From SCQX01 sp035720945 (lineage in GTDB: Bacteria > Pseudomonadota > Gammaproteobacteria > Burkholderiales > Burkholderiaceae_B): a stretch of 34,741 nucleotides of DNA. The stretch is from positions 1 through 34,741 of the forward strand of contig DASTNK010000002.1 in NCBI GenBank assembly GCA_035720945.1, in the 5' to 3' direction. Made by a program: the position numbers and the translations under genes. The notes below the pieces were generated by a model. That model worked only from the letters and a program-made list of their open reading frames with translations. It was not told the origin of the DNA and ran no database searches. Within the stretch, counting starts at the first letter, position 1. Every line of letters begins with the position of its first letter. Of the stretch, positions 1 through 9,094 are shown in pieces.

Positions 1-1359
1 GGCTACGACGAGGAACTCGACACCCTGCGCCAGCTGGCGGGCGACAACGGCGCCTTCCTGATGGAGATGGAAACCCGCGAGCGCGAACGCACGGGCATCG
101 CCAATCTGCGGGTGGAGTACAACCGGGTGCACGGCTTCTTCATCGAGGTCACGCGCGGCCAGGCCGACAAGGTCCCGGACGACTACCGCCGCCGCCAGAC
201 GCTGAAGAACGTCGAGCGCTACATCACGCCCGAACTGAAATCCTGGGAAGACAAGGTCCTGTCGGCCCGCGAACGCGGCCTGGCGCGCGAAAAGCTGCTG
301 TTCGACCAGATGCTGGCACAGGCGGCCGGGCATGCGGCGGCCCTGGCGGCCAGCGCGGCGGCCCTGGCCCGCATCGACGCGCTGGCGGCGCTGGCGCACC
401 ATGCCCGCCGCCATGCCTGGGTCGCCCCCGAACTGTGCGACGACAACTGCCTGGACATCCAGGCGGGCCGCCACCCGGTGGTGGAACACAGCATCGAGAC
501 CTTCACGCCCAACGACTGCGTCATGCACGAAGAACGCCGCATGCTGCTGATCACCGGACCCAACATGGGCGGCAAGTCCACCTACATGCGCCAGGTGGCG
601 CTGATCGCGCTGCTGGCCCGCATGGGCAGCTTCGTGCCGGCCACGCGGGCGCGCATCGGCCGGCTGGATCGCATCTTCACGCGGATCGGGGCGGCTGACG
701 ATCTGGCGGGCGGGCGCTCCACCTTCATGATGGAGATGACCGAGGCAGCGGCGATCCTGTCGGCGGCCACCGCGCAGAGCCTGGTGTTGATGGACGAGAT
801 CGGGCGTGGCACATCCACGTATGACGGCCTGGCCCTGGCCTGGTCCATCGCCCACCGGCTGCTGACGCACAACCGCGCCCTGACCCTCTTCGCCACCCAT
901 TACTTCGAAATCACGCGCCTGCCCGCCGGCACGCAAGGCGCCGTCAATGTCCATGTGGCGGCCACCGAGTCAGCCTCGGGCATCGTCTTTCTGCACGAGG
1001 TCCGTCCCGGCCCCGCCAGCCGCAGCTACGGTATCCAGGTGGCGCAAAGAGCCGGTATACCGCCCGCCGTCATCCGCCTGGCCAGCCGGGAGCTGGCGCG
1101 ATTGGAGGCCCGTGGCGCCCCCACACCGCAACTGGATCTGTTCTCGGCGTCGACGCCTACGGCGGATGAGGCCGACGACGGCGCCGAAAATGATATGACG
1201 ACACGCATCGAAGCGGCCGATTTCCACGAGATCGCCGGCGACGCATCCGACGAACGCGCCCTGGCTCTCCAGGCCGACCTCGCCGACATCAACCCGGACA
1301 GCCTGAGCCCGCGCGAGGCGCTGGACATCCTCTACCGCCTGCGCGCCGACTACCTATGA
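1..1359 (+). CDS. mutS: DNA mismatch repair protein MutS, 3' part (5' end outside window)
   Basis: MutS recognises base mismatches and, using ATP, recruits MutL to start strand-directed repair. The reading frame is open from base 1, so the gene begins outside the window; the ATG at 61 is an internal methionine. About 452 codons are visible, roughly the C-terminal half of a normal MutS of about 850-880 residues. The end of the core/lever and clamp domains comes first. The ATPase domain follows, with Walker A GPNMGGKST at about 556-582 and Walker B followed by DEIGRGTS at about 793-816. The residues FATHYFEIT form the conserved H-loop region, and a short C-terminal tail ends the protein. The stop codon overlaps an ATG (ATGA at 1356-1359) that begins an unusual relay into roxA. 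Identity is certain; completeness of the 5' part cannot be judged. Confidence 0.97.
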   Translation, partial: GYDEELDTLRQLAGDNGAFLMEMETRERERTGIANLRVEYNRVHGFFIEVTRGQADKVPDDYRRRQTLKNVERYITPELKSWEDKVLSARERGLAREKLLFDQMLAQAAGHAAALAASAAALARIDALAALAHHARRHAWVAPELCDDNCLDIQAGRHPVVEHSIETFTPNDCVMHEERRMLLITGPNMGGKSTYMRQVALIALLARMGSFVPATRARIGRLDRIFTRIGAADDLAGGRSTFMMEMTEAAAILSAATAQSLVLMDEIGRGTSTYDGLALAWSIAHRLLTHNRALTLFATHYFEITRLPAGTQGAVNVHVAATESASGIVFLHEVRPGPASRSYGIQVAQRAGIPPAVIRLASRELARLEARGAPTPQLDLFSASTPTADEADDGAENDMTTRIEAADFHEIAGDASDERALALQADLADINPDSLSPREALDILYRLRADYL

Positions 1360-1406
1360 GCCCGCGCCATCTATGAACCCGTACCACCCATGAACCCGCG
1401 CACCCC
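1356..1406 (+). repeat. 17-bp tandem triplication spanning the mutS stop and roxA start
   Basis: Three adjacent 17-bp units (1356-1372, 1373-1389, 1390-1406) each begin ATGA followed by RCCCG. Unit 1 overlaps the mutS stop. Its ATG opens a six-codon frame, MSPRHL, whose TGA overlaps the ATG of unit 2. Unit 2 opens MNPYHP, whose TGA overlaps the ATG of roxA in unit 3. All three junctions are therefore ATGA. No purine-rich ribosome-binding site is visible in front of any of them, so roxA translation is probably coupled to mutS. The repeat and overlaps are seen directly; coupling is inferred. Confidence 0.8.
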
Positions 1407-2574
1407 TCTTCCGATTCTTGGCGGCCTCAGCCCGCAGGCCTTCATGCGCGACCACTGGCAACGCAAACCCCTGCTCATCCGTCAGGCGATTCCGGGCTTC
1501 AGGCCGCCGCTGACCATTCCAGAGATCCGGCAACTGGCTCGCCGCGACGAGGTGCAATCGCGCCTCATCTGGCGGGATGAGGCGGGTTGGCACATGAAGC
1601 ACGGCCCGTTCTCCCGCCTGCCCGCCCCGCACCGTCCTGGCTGGACACTGCTGGCCCAGAGCGTCGACCAGCATGACGACGAAACCGCGCGCCTGCTGCA
1701 CCAATTCCGTTTCATCGCCGACGCCCGCCTGGACGACGCCATGATCAGCATCGCCACGGACGGCGGGGGCGTGGGCCCGCATTTCGACAGCTACGACGTT
1801 TTCCTTTTGCAGGCTCACGGACGACGCCGCTGGCGCATTGGCGCCCAGAAGGACCTGTCACTGCGACCAGGGCTGCCGCTGAAAATCCTCCAGGACTTCC
1901 GTCCGGACCAGGAGTATGTCCTGGAACCGGGCGATATGCTGTACCTGCCCCCGCACCTGGCGCACGATGGCGTGGCCCTGGGCGAGTGCATGACGATTTC
2001 CATCGGTTTCCGTGCGCCGACGCTGGCGGTGCTTGCGCGCGGGCTGCTGGACGCCGCCGGTGACCAGGTCACCGCGCGCGCGGGTGGTGACACCGGCCTG
2101 TACGCCGATCCTCCGTTGCCCGGCCCCGCCCTGGCGCGGGTCTTCGCGGATGCCGGCGAGCCGGCCACCCCCACGCCCGCCCGCCTGCCTGACAGCTTGA
2201 TACAAGCCTCGCTGAACGCCGTGGCGCAGATGCGTTTCGACGAAAAACTCGCCGCGCGCTTCCTGGGCCAATGGCTGACCGAACCGTCGCCCGCGGCGGT
2301 GTTCGAACCTGAACCGAAGCCTCTCCATCTGTCGCACGGCCTGCCGGCCACGGGGCGCCTCTGCCTGGATCGCTGCACACGCCTGATGTACCGGAGCCGG
2401 GAACTGTACATCAACGGCGAAGTCGCCGACCTCCCCGCATCCAAGGCGTTGAGGACGCTGGCGGACCGGCGAGAACTTGCTTGCGCCAGCACGGCCGCAC
2501 GGTCGTTGACCGCGCCTGAACGATCCATGCTCGAAGGATGGCTGGAGGAAGGTTGGCTGCATTGCCACGACTGA
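1390..2574 (+). CDS. roxA: JmjC/cupin ribosomal oxygenase (YcfD/RoxA type, ribosomal protein L16 arginine hydroxylase)
   Basis: This is a 394-residue 2-oxoglutarate/Fe(II) oxygenase of the bacterial YcfD/RoxA family, whose E. coli member hydroxylates an arginine of ribosomal protein L16. The JmjC-type metal site is visible: His131 and Asp133 in GPHFDSYDVFLLQ, and distal His192 in LPPHLAHDG. The N-terminal motif DHWQRKPLLIR (about 21-31) is typical of the family. The C-terminal third (about 230-394) matches the dimerisation and winged-helix part in position. Length is slightly above the E. coli protein (373). The start at 1390 is chosen because it begins the family N-terminus, although no Shine-Dalgarno sequence precedes it. 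Position directly after mutS and the ATGA relay suggest co-expression. The L16 target is assigned by family only. Confidence 0.88.
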   Translation: MNPRTPLPILGGLSPQAFMRDHWQRKPLLIRQAIPGFRPPLTIPEIRQLARRDEVQSRLIWRDEAGWHMKHGPFSRLPAPHRPGWTLLAQSVDQHDDETARLLHQFRFIADARLDDAMISIATDGGGVGPHFDSYDVFLLQAHGRRRWRIGAQKDLSLRPGLPLKILQDFRPDQEYVLEPGDMLYLPPHLAHDGVALGECMTISIGFRAPTLAVLARGLLDAAGDQVTARAGGDTGLYADPPLPGPALARVFADAGEPATPTPARLPDSLIQASLNAVAQMRFDEKLAARFLGQWLTEPSPAAVFEPEPKPLHLSHGLPATGRLCLDRCTRLMYRSRELYINGEVADLPASKALRTLADRRELACASTAARSLTAPERSMLEGWLEEGWLHCHD

Positions 2575-2584
2575 CTGTCCTCAA

Positions 2585-2640
2585 GGACTCTTCGTCGAAG
2601 TTGAGCGGAAAGCCGGCGCGGTGGCTCGTTCACAGGAGCC
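2585..2640. repeat. Possible degenerate, internally deleted copy of the 18358-18519 palindromic element
   Basis: The stretch from 2600 to 2626 matches the left arm of the large palindrome near 18373 at about 23 of 27 positions by eye. Its right end, CTCGTTCACAGGAGCC, resembles the other arm's CTTGTTCAGAGGATCC. The centre would be missing. The final GGCTC/GAGCC pair (2623-2640) followed by TTAAT could act as a weak terminator behind roxA. The resemblance is modest and was judged without an alignment program. Confidence 0.35.
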
Positions 2641-2726
2641 TTAATAAGGTCAACGCTCATAAACATATATTCAAATAACAAAATAAGAATCTTGTCGTTC
2701 GCGAGAGTGGCGCGGTTTCCTAGAAT
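2641..2726 (+). promoter_or_regulatory. Predicted cysJ promoter with AT-rich activator region (CysB-type)
   Basis: Bases 2641-2692 are strikingly AT-rich for this genome. They are followed by a poor -35 (TTCGCG, 2698-2703), a 17-bp spacer and a good -10 (TAGAAT, 2721-2726), about 30 bases before the cysJ ATG. A weak -35 preceded by an AT-rich block of about 40 bp is the usual layout of promoters activated by the LysR-type regulator CysB. The elements are seen; CysB control is inferred from the operon content. Confidence 0.5.
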
Positions 2727-2756
2727 GACCGCTGATCCCACTTTTCCGAGCGAACC

Positions 2757-4550
2757 ATGCTGGCCCCGCTATCCCTCCCTGAATCCAAGCAGACCCTGCT
2801 CGGCGAATTGACTCAAGGCCTCGAGCCCGATGCGCTCAACTGGCTATCGGGCTACTTCGCGGGCATCGCCGCCGCGGCGCGCCCTGAACGCGGCGTCGCG
2901 CCCGTGGTGGCCGCGGTGCCGTCCGCCCCCGCGATGCGCCCACTGACGATCCTGTACGGCAGCCAGACCGGCAACGCGCAGCGCACCGCCAAGGCGCTCG
3001 CCGAGCATCTGGAAAAGCTGGGCCTGCCGACCCGCCTGGTGCGCGCCGACCGTTACGCGACGAAGGAGCTGAAGGACGAGCAACTGTTGTACGTCGTCAT
3101 CAGCACACAAGGCGATGGCGATCCGCCAGATGATTCATTGGCTTTTGTCGAATTCCTGAACAGCCGGCGCGCGCCCAGGCTTCCCGGACTCAAGTACGCC
3201 GTGCTCGGCCTGGGCGACTCCAGCTATCCGGTCTTTTGCGGCACAGCCTTGGCCCTCGACGCGCGGCTTGCCGAGCTGGGTGCGCAACGTCTCTTCGACG
3301 CGGGCACGGCCGACCTGGACGTGGAAACCGTCGCCACGCCCTGGCGCGACAAGGCGCTGGAGCAGGCGCAAACCGTTCTGGGACAGTCCGAGGCACCCCG
3401 CGCCAGCATCACGCCGCTGCGGCCCAAGGCCACTCGCATATCCCGTGACAACCCATTCCAGGCCGAACTGCTGGCCAGTCAACCCATCACGGCGCCTGGC
3501 AGCATCAAGGATGTGTTGCATCTGGAGATTTCCCTCAGCGGCAGCCAGTTGAGCTACCAGCCCGGCGACGCCTTGGGCGTGTGGCCGACACAGGCAGAGA
3601 CGCTGGTCGACAACGTCGTCTCGACCCTGGGCCTGGACGCGAACGAGGCCGTGGAAGTCGGCGGGGTCTCACGCCCACTCCGGGAATGGCTGAGCCATCA
3701 TAGGGAACTCACGCGTCTAACCCGCCCGTTCCTGATCGCCCACGCGAAACTGTCCGGTAGCGACGAACTGGGCCGGCTACTGGATGACGACGCGCGCGAC
3801 GCCTTGCGGCACACCCTCGAAACCCGGCAATTGATCGACATTCTCAGGCAGTATCCCGCGCCCTGGACCGCGCAAGGCGTGGTCCAGGCGCTGCGCCCCC
3901 TGGCCCCCCGCATGTATTCCATAGCATCCAGCCAGGCCAGCGTCGAAGATGAAGTACACCTCACTCTCGCCAACGTCGCCTACGACCACGAGGGCGAAGC
4001 GCGCTGGGGGGTGGCCTCGAACTACCTGAGCCAACTGGACGAAGGCGCACGACTGCCTATCTTCATCGAGGAAAACACACGTTTCCGCCTGCCGACCGAT
4101 CCGGCGCGCGACATCATCATGATCGGCCCCGGAACAGGCGTGGCGCCCTTCCGCGCATTTGTCCAGGACCGCGCGGCGCGCGCCGCCCCGGGACGCAACT
4201 GGCTGTTCTTTGGCAACCCGTACTTCCACACCGACTTCCTCTATCAGACCGAATGGCAGGGTGCGCTGGCCGATGGCAGCCTGCACCGCCTGGATCTGGC
4301 GTTCTCGCGCGACCAGGAAGAAAAGATCTACGTCCAGGACAGGCTGCTGGAACACGGCGCCGACATCTACCAATGGATACAGGGTGGCGCCCATGTGTAT
4401 GTGTGCGGCGACGCCACCCGCATGGCCGTCGACGTACAGCAGACCCTGCTGAGGATCGCGTCCCGGGAAGGCGGCCTGGACGAATCCGGTGCGCGGCAAT
4501 GGCTGGACGATCTGGCCGCCCAGGGACGCTACGCCCGCGACGTGTACTGA
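2757..4550 (+). CDS. cysJ: Assimilatory sulfite reductase (NADPH) flavoprotein subunit CysJ
   Basis: CysJ is the alpha subunit of NADPH-sulfite reductase. It passes electrons from NADPH through FAD and FMN to the CysI hemoprotein in the cytoplasm. At 597 residues it matches the E. coli length (599). The flavodoxin-like FMN domain starts near residue 62 (TILYGSQTGNAQRTAKALAE). The linker and FAD-binding domain include RMYSIASS, and the NADP-binding part has GPGTGVAPFRAF, FFGNPYFHTDFLYQTEW and YVCGDATRMA. The C-terminus, GRYARDVY, is the conserved NADPH reductase tail. The ATG at 2757 gives the normal N-terminus, but no strong ribosome-binding site is present. It leads the cysJ-cysI-cysG operon and is separated from cysI by 70 bp. 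Many betaproteobacteria appear to use a CysI-like enzyme without CysJ, so the pair is worth noting. Confidence 0.95.
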   Translation: MLAPLSLPESKQTLLGELTQGLEPDALNWLSGYFAGIAAAARPERGVAPVVAAVPSAPAMRPLTILYGSQTGNAQRTAKALAEHLEKLGLPTRLVRADRYATKELKDEQLLYVVISTQGDGDPPDDSLAFVEFLNSRRAPRLPGLKYAVLGLGDSSYPVFCGTALALDARLAELGAQRLFDAGTADLDVETVATPWRDKALEQAQTVLGQSEAPRASITPLRPKATRISRDNPFQAELLASQPITAPGSIKDVLHLEISLSGSQLSYQPGDALGVWPTQAETLVDNVVSTLGLDANEAVEVGGVSRPLREWLSHHRELTRLTRPFLIAHAKLSGSDELGRLLDDDARDALRHTLETRQLIDILRQYPAPWTAQGVVQALRPLAPRMYSIASSQASVEDEVHLTLANVAYDHEGEARWGVASNYLSQLDEGARLPIFIEENTRFRLPTDPARDIIMIGPGTGVAPFRAFVQDRAARAAPGRNWLFFGNPYFHTDFLYQTEWQGALADGSLHRLDLAFSRDQEEKIYVQDRLLEHGADIYQWIQGGAHVYVCGDATRMAVDVQQTLLRIASREGGLDESGARQWLDDLAAQGRYARDVY

Positions 4551-4583
4551 CCTCTGACCGGCAACACTGACACGCAGAACCCC

Positions 4584-4607
4584 GCGCGCGGCCATTTCCC
4601 CGCGCGC
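4584..4607 (+). other. GC stem-loop between cysJ and cysI
   Basis: GCGCGCGG (4584-4591) and CCGCGCGC (4600-4607) form a perfect 8-bp inverted repeat with an 8-base loop, lying between the cysJ stop and the AGGA ribosome-binding site of cysI (about 4611-4614). It has no U-run, so it is not a simple terminator. It may affect mRNA stability or the relative expression of the two subunits; that role is inferred. Confidence 0.45.
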
Positions 4608-4620
4608 ATTCAGGATCACC

Positions 4621-6339
4621 ATGAGCGACACTCCCCTTTCCCATCTGGAACATGTCAAGCAGGACAGCCGCTACCTGCGCGGCACGATCGAGCAGGGCCT
4701 GAACGACGCCGTCACCGGCGCCATCAGCGACGACGACAACAAACTCCTGAAATTCCATGGCAGCTACCAGCAGGACGATCGTGACATCCGCGACGACCGG
4801 CGCCGCAGAAAGCTGGAGCCCGCCTATGCGTTCATGGTGCGGGCGCGCCTGCCGGGTGGCATCCTCACCCCGTCGCAGTGGCTGGCGTTCGACCATATCG
4901 CCACGACCTGGGCGACGCGCGGGCTGCGCATCACCACACGCCAGACATTTCAACTGCACGGCATCCTGAAACGCCACCTCAAGCCCGTGATGCAGGCGAT
5001 CCACGACGCCATGGCCACCACCATCGCCGCGTGCGGCGACGTCAACCGCCAGGTGGTCAGCTCGGTGAACCCCCTGCTCTCGGACCAGCACCAGATCGTC
5101 CAGGACTGGACCGAAAAGCTGTCCGCGCACTTCCTGCCCCGCACACGGGCCTACAGCGAGATCTGGCTGGACGGCAAGCGCGTGGACACCGAGCCGAGCG
5201 ACCCGTTCGAGGTGGAACCCATCTATGGGGCCGCCTACCTGCCCCGCAAGTTCAAGATCGGTATCGCCATTCCACCCACCAACGATGTGGATGTGTTCTC
5301 CCACGATCTGGGCCTGATCGCCATCATCGAGAACGGTGTGCTGCGGGGGTTCAACGTCGCCGTGGGCGGCGGCATGGGGGCCACCCATGGTGATGCCACA
5401 ACCTACCCCCGGCTGGGCAGCCTCATTGGTTTCGTATCGCCCGACAAAGTCATCTCGCTGGCCGAGGGCGTGGTCACCGTGCAACGAGATTTCGGCAACC
5501 GGTCCGAGCGCCAGCATGCGCGGTTGAAGTACACCGTCGATCGCATGGGTCTGGACGCCTTCACCGCCGAACTGGAACAACGGCTGGGCTACGCGCTTGA
5601 ACCCATGCGCCCTTACCGCTTCGACAGCAACGGTGACCGCTTCGGCTGGATCAAGGGTGAGAATGACACCTGGCACCTGGGCCTGTACGTGGAGTCGGGC
5701 AGGCTCTGGGACACGGATTCACTGAAACTGCTGACCGGCATGCGCGAGATCGCGCGCGTGCACAAGGGCTTGTTCCGCCTGACGTGCAACCAGAATCTGA
5801 TCATCGCCGGTGTCGCCGACGCGGACAAGGCCGGCATCGATGCGCTCGTGCGCGAATATGGACTCGACGACTACACACGAAGCCCCGAGGTCCACCGTCA
5901 GGCCATCGCCTGTGTGGCGCTGCCGACTTGCGGGTTGGCCATGGCGGAAAGCGAGCGCTATGCGCCGGTGCTGCTCGGCAAGGTGCATGGCCTGCTGGAC
6001 AAGCACAGCCTGGGCGACGCGCCGATTCTACTGCGCATCTCCGGCTGCCCGAACGGCTGTTCCCGCCCGTATTTGGGGGAGATCGCGCTGGTCGGGCGCG
6101 CCATAGGCCGCTACGACCTGAGACTCGGTGCGAACTTCACTGGCGAGCGCCTGAACGTCCCGTACCGCGAGAACATCACCGAACCCGAAATCCTGGACGC
6201 CCTCGACGCCTTGTTCGCCTCGTATGCCGACCAGCGTCATGACGCTGAGAAGTTCGGCGACTTCCTGGTTCGCTCCGGCGTGATTCCGGCACCTGCCCGG
6301 AACATCATCCCCATCATTCACAAGCCCCTCCGCACATGA
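4621..6339 (+). CDS. cysI: Sulfite reductase hemoprotein beta-subunit CysI
   Basis: CysI carries siroheme coupled to a 4Fe-4S cluster and reduces sulfite to sulfide in six electron steps using electrons from CysJ. The 572-residue product is full length (E. coli 570). The four cluster ligands are visible with exact spacing: Cys431 and Cys437 in CVALPTCGLA, and Cys476 and Cys480 in SGCPNGCSRPY. The N-terminal ferredoxin-like half includes ITTRQTFQLHGI and the duplicated nitrite/sulfite reductase half-domains are intact. The start at 4621 is preceded by AGGA five to seven bases upstream. The stop overlaps the cysG ATG (ATGA), so siroheme synthesis is coupled to the apoenzyme that needs it. Nothing in the sequence suggests loss of function. 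Confidence 0.96.
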   Translation: MSDTPLSHLEHVKQDSRYLRGTIEQGLNDAVTGAISDDDNKLLKFHGSYQQDDRDIRDDRRRRKLEPAYAFMVRARLPGGILTPSQWLAFDHIATTWATRGLRITTRQTFQLHGILKRHLKPVMQAIHDAMATTIAACGDVNRQVVSSVNPLLSDQHQIVQDWTEKLSAHFLPRTRAYSEIWLDGKRVDTEPSDPFEVEPIYGAAYLPRKFKIGIAIPPTNDVDVFSHDLGLIAIIENGVLRGFNVAVGGGMGATHGDATTYPRLGSLIGFVSPDKVISLAEGVVTVQRDFGNRSERQHARLKYTVDRMGLDAFTAELEQRLGYALEPMRPYRFDSNGDRFGWIKGENDTWHLGLYVESGRLWDTDSLKLLTGMREIARVHKGLFRLTCNQNLIIAGVADADKAGIDALVREYGLDDYTRSPEVHRQAIACVALPTCGLAMAESERYAPVLLGKVHGLLDKHSLGDAPILLRISGCPNGCSRPYLGEIALVGRAIGRYDLRLGANFTGERLNVPYRENITEPEILDALDALFASYADQRHDAEKFGDFLVRSGVIPAPARNIIPIIHKPLRT

Positions 6340-7814
6340 ACCTGTTTCCGCTATTCCTCAGCCTCACCGGCAAGCGGGTCCTGGTCGTGGGGGGTGGCCC
6401 GATCGCCGAACGCAAAACGCGCCTGCTGCTCGACGCGGGCGCCCGGGTGACGGTCGGTACGCTGACGGCTTGCGAGGAACTGACGAGCCTGTCGGCGCAA
6501 GGCCATGTCAATCTCGTGATCGGGGCGTTCGAGGAACACTGGCTGGATCCGGTGTGGTTCGTGGTGGTGGCGACCGGAGACCATGCGCTGAACCAAGAGA
6601 TAGCACGGCGGTGTGAACAGCGACGGCTGTTCGTCAATGTCGTCGACGATGCCGAACATTCCTCTGCTCAGGTTCCGGCGATTGTCGACCGGTCTCCCGT
6701 GACCATCGCCATTTCCTCGGGCGGCCATGCCCCCATGCTCGCGCGTCGTGTGCGCGAACGGCTGGAGACATTGCTCGATGGCTCCCTGGGACCACTGGCC
6801 ACGTTGGCCGGTAAGTATCGCCGCGCGATACAACGGCACTTTCCCGACATGCGCAAGCGGCGCGGATTCTATGACTGGCTGGCCGAGGGGCCGGTTCATC
6901 AAGCGCTGGCGGCCAACCTCCCCGACGCAGCGGAACACGCCCTGGAGCATGGCCTGATGCATCACTCCGACACCAGCGAAGGCATGGTGGCGCTGGTCGG
7001 CGCGGGTCCGGGAGATGCGGGCCTGTTGACGCTCAACGCCCTGCGCGCACTGAACCGGGCCGACGTGATTCTGTATGACCGCCTCGTCAGCCCCGACGTC
7101 TTGGCGCTCGCCCGCCGCGACGCGACGCGCATCGAAGTGGGAAAGCGTCCCGGCGAAGACCACGACGCCACCCAGCGCGGCATACACGAGTTGTTGCTGC
7201 GACATGCAAGACTAGGCCACTACGTCGTACGACTCAAAGGGGGCGACTCCCTGGTGTTCGGACGCGGTGGCGAGGAACTGGAATACCTACGCCAGCATCG
7301 AGTGCGATATCAGGTCGTGCCCGGTGTCACTGCGGCGCTGGCGTGCGCGGCCTATTCCGGAGTCCCCCTCACGCACCGCGATCATGCGCAATCGGTTCGC
7401 CTCGTGACCGCACATGGCCGCGATGGACATGACGAACCCGATTGGCGCGACCTGGCGCGACCTGGCCAGACTTTGGCGTTCTATATGGGCGTCAGCCGCC
7501 TACCCACACTGGCGGCCAATTTGATGGCCCACGGCCGAAGCGCCGACACCCCGTTCGCATTGGTGGAAAATGGCACCCGCGCGGATCAGCGTGTGCTGAC
7601 AGGCACCCTCGGTCGCCTGGCCGAGTTAGCCGCACGACACCAATTCAAGGCGCCGGCGTTGCTATTGCTGGGCGAAGTCGCCGCACTGGCCGACACCCTG
7701 CACTGGTACGGCACCCGCGTTGAAACCGACGCGCCCGGGCATGCGGGCATCCACGATTCCCGCACGGATGCGATCATCGGAGAGTCCCTGGGCGAAACCC
7801 TACTGCCAGCGTAG
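6336..7814 (+). CDS. cysG: Siroheme synthase CysG (trifunctional)
   Basis: CysG turns uroporphyrinogen III into siroheme, the cofactor of CysI. The N-terminal half (about 1-215) is the NAD-dependent precorrin-2 dehydrogenase and sirohydrochlorin ferrochelatase, with the nucleotide-binding motif VVGGGPIAERK (17-27) and the catalytic aspartate at 104 in NVVDD. The C-terminal half, from about residue 217, is the SAM-dependent uroporphyrinogen methyltransferase, with GAGPGDAGLLTL, YDRLVSPDVLAL, VVRLKGGDSLVFGRGGEE and VPGVTAALACAAYSGVPLTH. At 492 residues it is about 35 longer than E. coli CysG (457), mostly as a C-terminal tail. The ATG overlaps the cysI stop by ATGA. All catalytic motifs seen are intact, so the operon supplies both enzyme and cofactor. 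Confidence 0.95.
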   Translation: MNLFPLFLSLTGKRVLVVGGGPIAERKTRLLLDAGARVTVGTLTACEELTSLSAQGHVNLVIGAFEEHWLDPVWFVVVATGDHALNQEIARRCEQRRLFVNVVDDAEHSSAQVPAIVDRSPVTIAISSGGHAPMLARRVRERLETLLDGSLGPLATLAGKYRRAIQRHFPDMRKRRGFYDWLAEGPVHQALAANLPDAAEHALEHGLMHHSDTSEGMVALVGAGPGDAGLLTLNALRALNRADVILYDRLVSPDVLALARRDATRIEVGKRPGEDHDATQRGIHELLLRHARLGHYVVRLKGGDSLVFGRGGEELEYLRQHRVRYQVVPGVTAALACAAYSGVPLTHRDHAQSVRLVTAHGRDGHDEPDWRDLARPGQTLAFYMGVSRLPTLAANLMAHGRSADTPFALVENGTRADQRVLTGTLGRLAELAARHQFKAPALLLLGEVAALADTLHWYGTRVETDAPGHAGIHDSRTDAIIGESLGETLLPA

Positions 7815-7859
7815 AATAAATGACGTCGATACTCGCCGCGCAAGCGGACGCCGGGGCAG

Positions 7860-8975
<1,116 letters not shown>

Positions 8976-9034
8976 AGCGCCTGTTTTCCAAACAATCCCT
9001 CGGCACCGCAAGGCGAAACAGACCACGGAACGCG

Positions 9035-9073
9035 AAAAAGCCGGGTCGGAGGAATCCCCGGCCCGGCCTTTTT
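9035..9073. terminator. Bidirectional rho-independent terminator
   Basis: An A5 tract with GCCGGG (from 9035) pairs with CCCGGCC and T5 (to 9073), giving a GC stem with one bulged base. It is flanked by A on one side and T on the other, so it can end transcripts from both directions. It sits between the converging cys operon/TDT gene and bamC. Confidence 0.85.
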
Positions 9074-9094
9074 CGATACGAACCCTGTAGCGGG

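Noticed and set aside
61..1359. Reading mutS as a complete gene from the ATG at 61
   Set aside because: The frame is open to base 1 and encodes MutS sequence before this methionine, so the ATG is internal.
4117..5676. Long minus-strand open frame opposite cysJ/cysI
   Set aside because: Both plus-strand genes are full length with intact motifs; the antisense frame resembles no protein I know.
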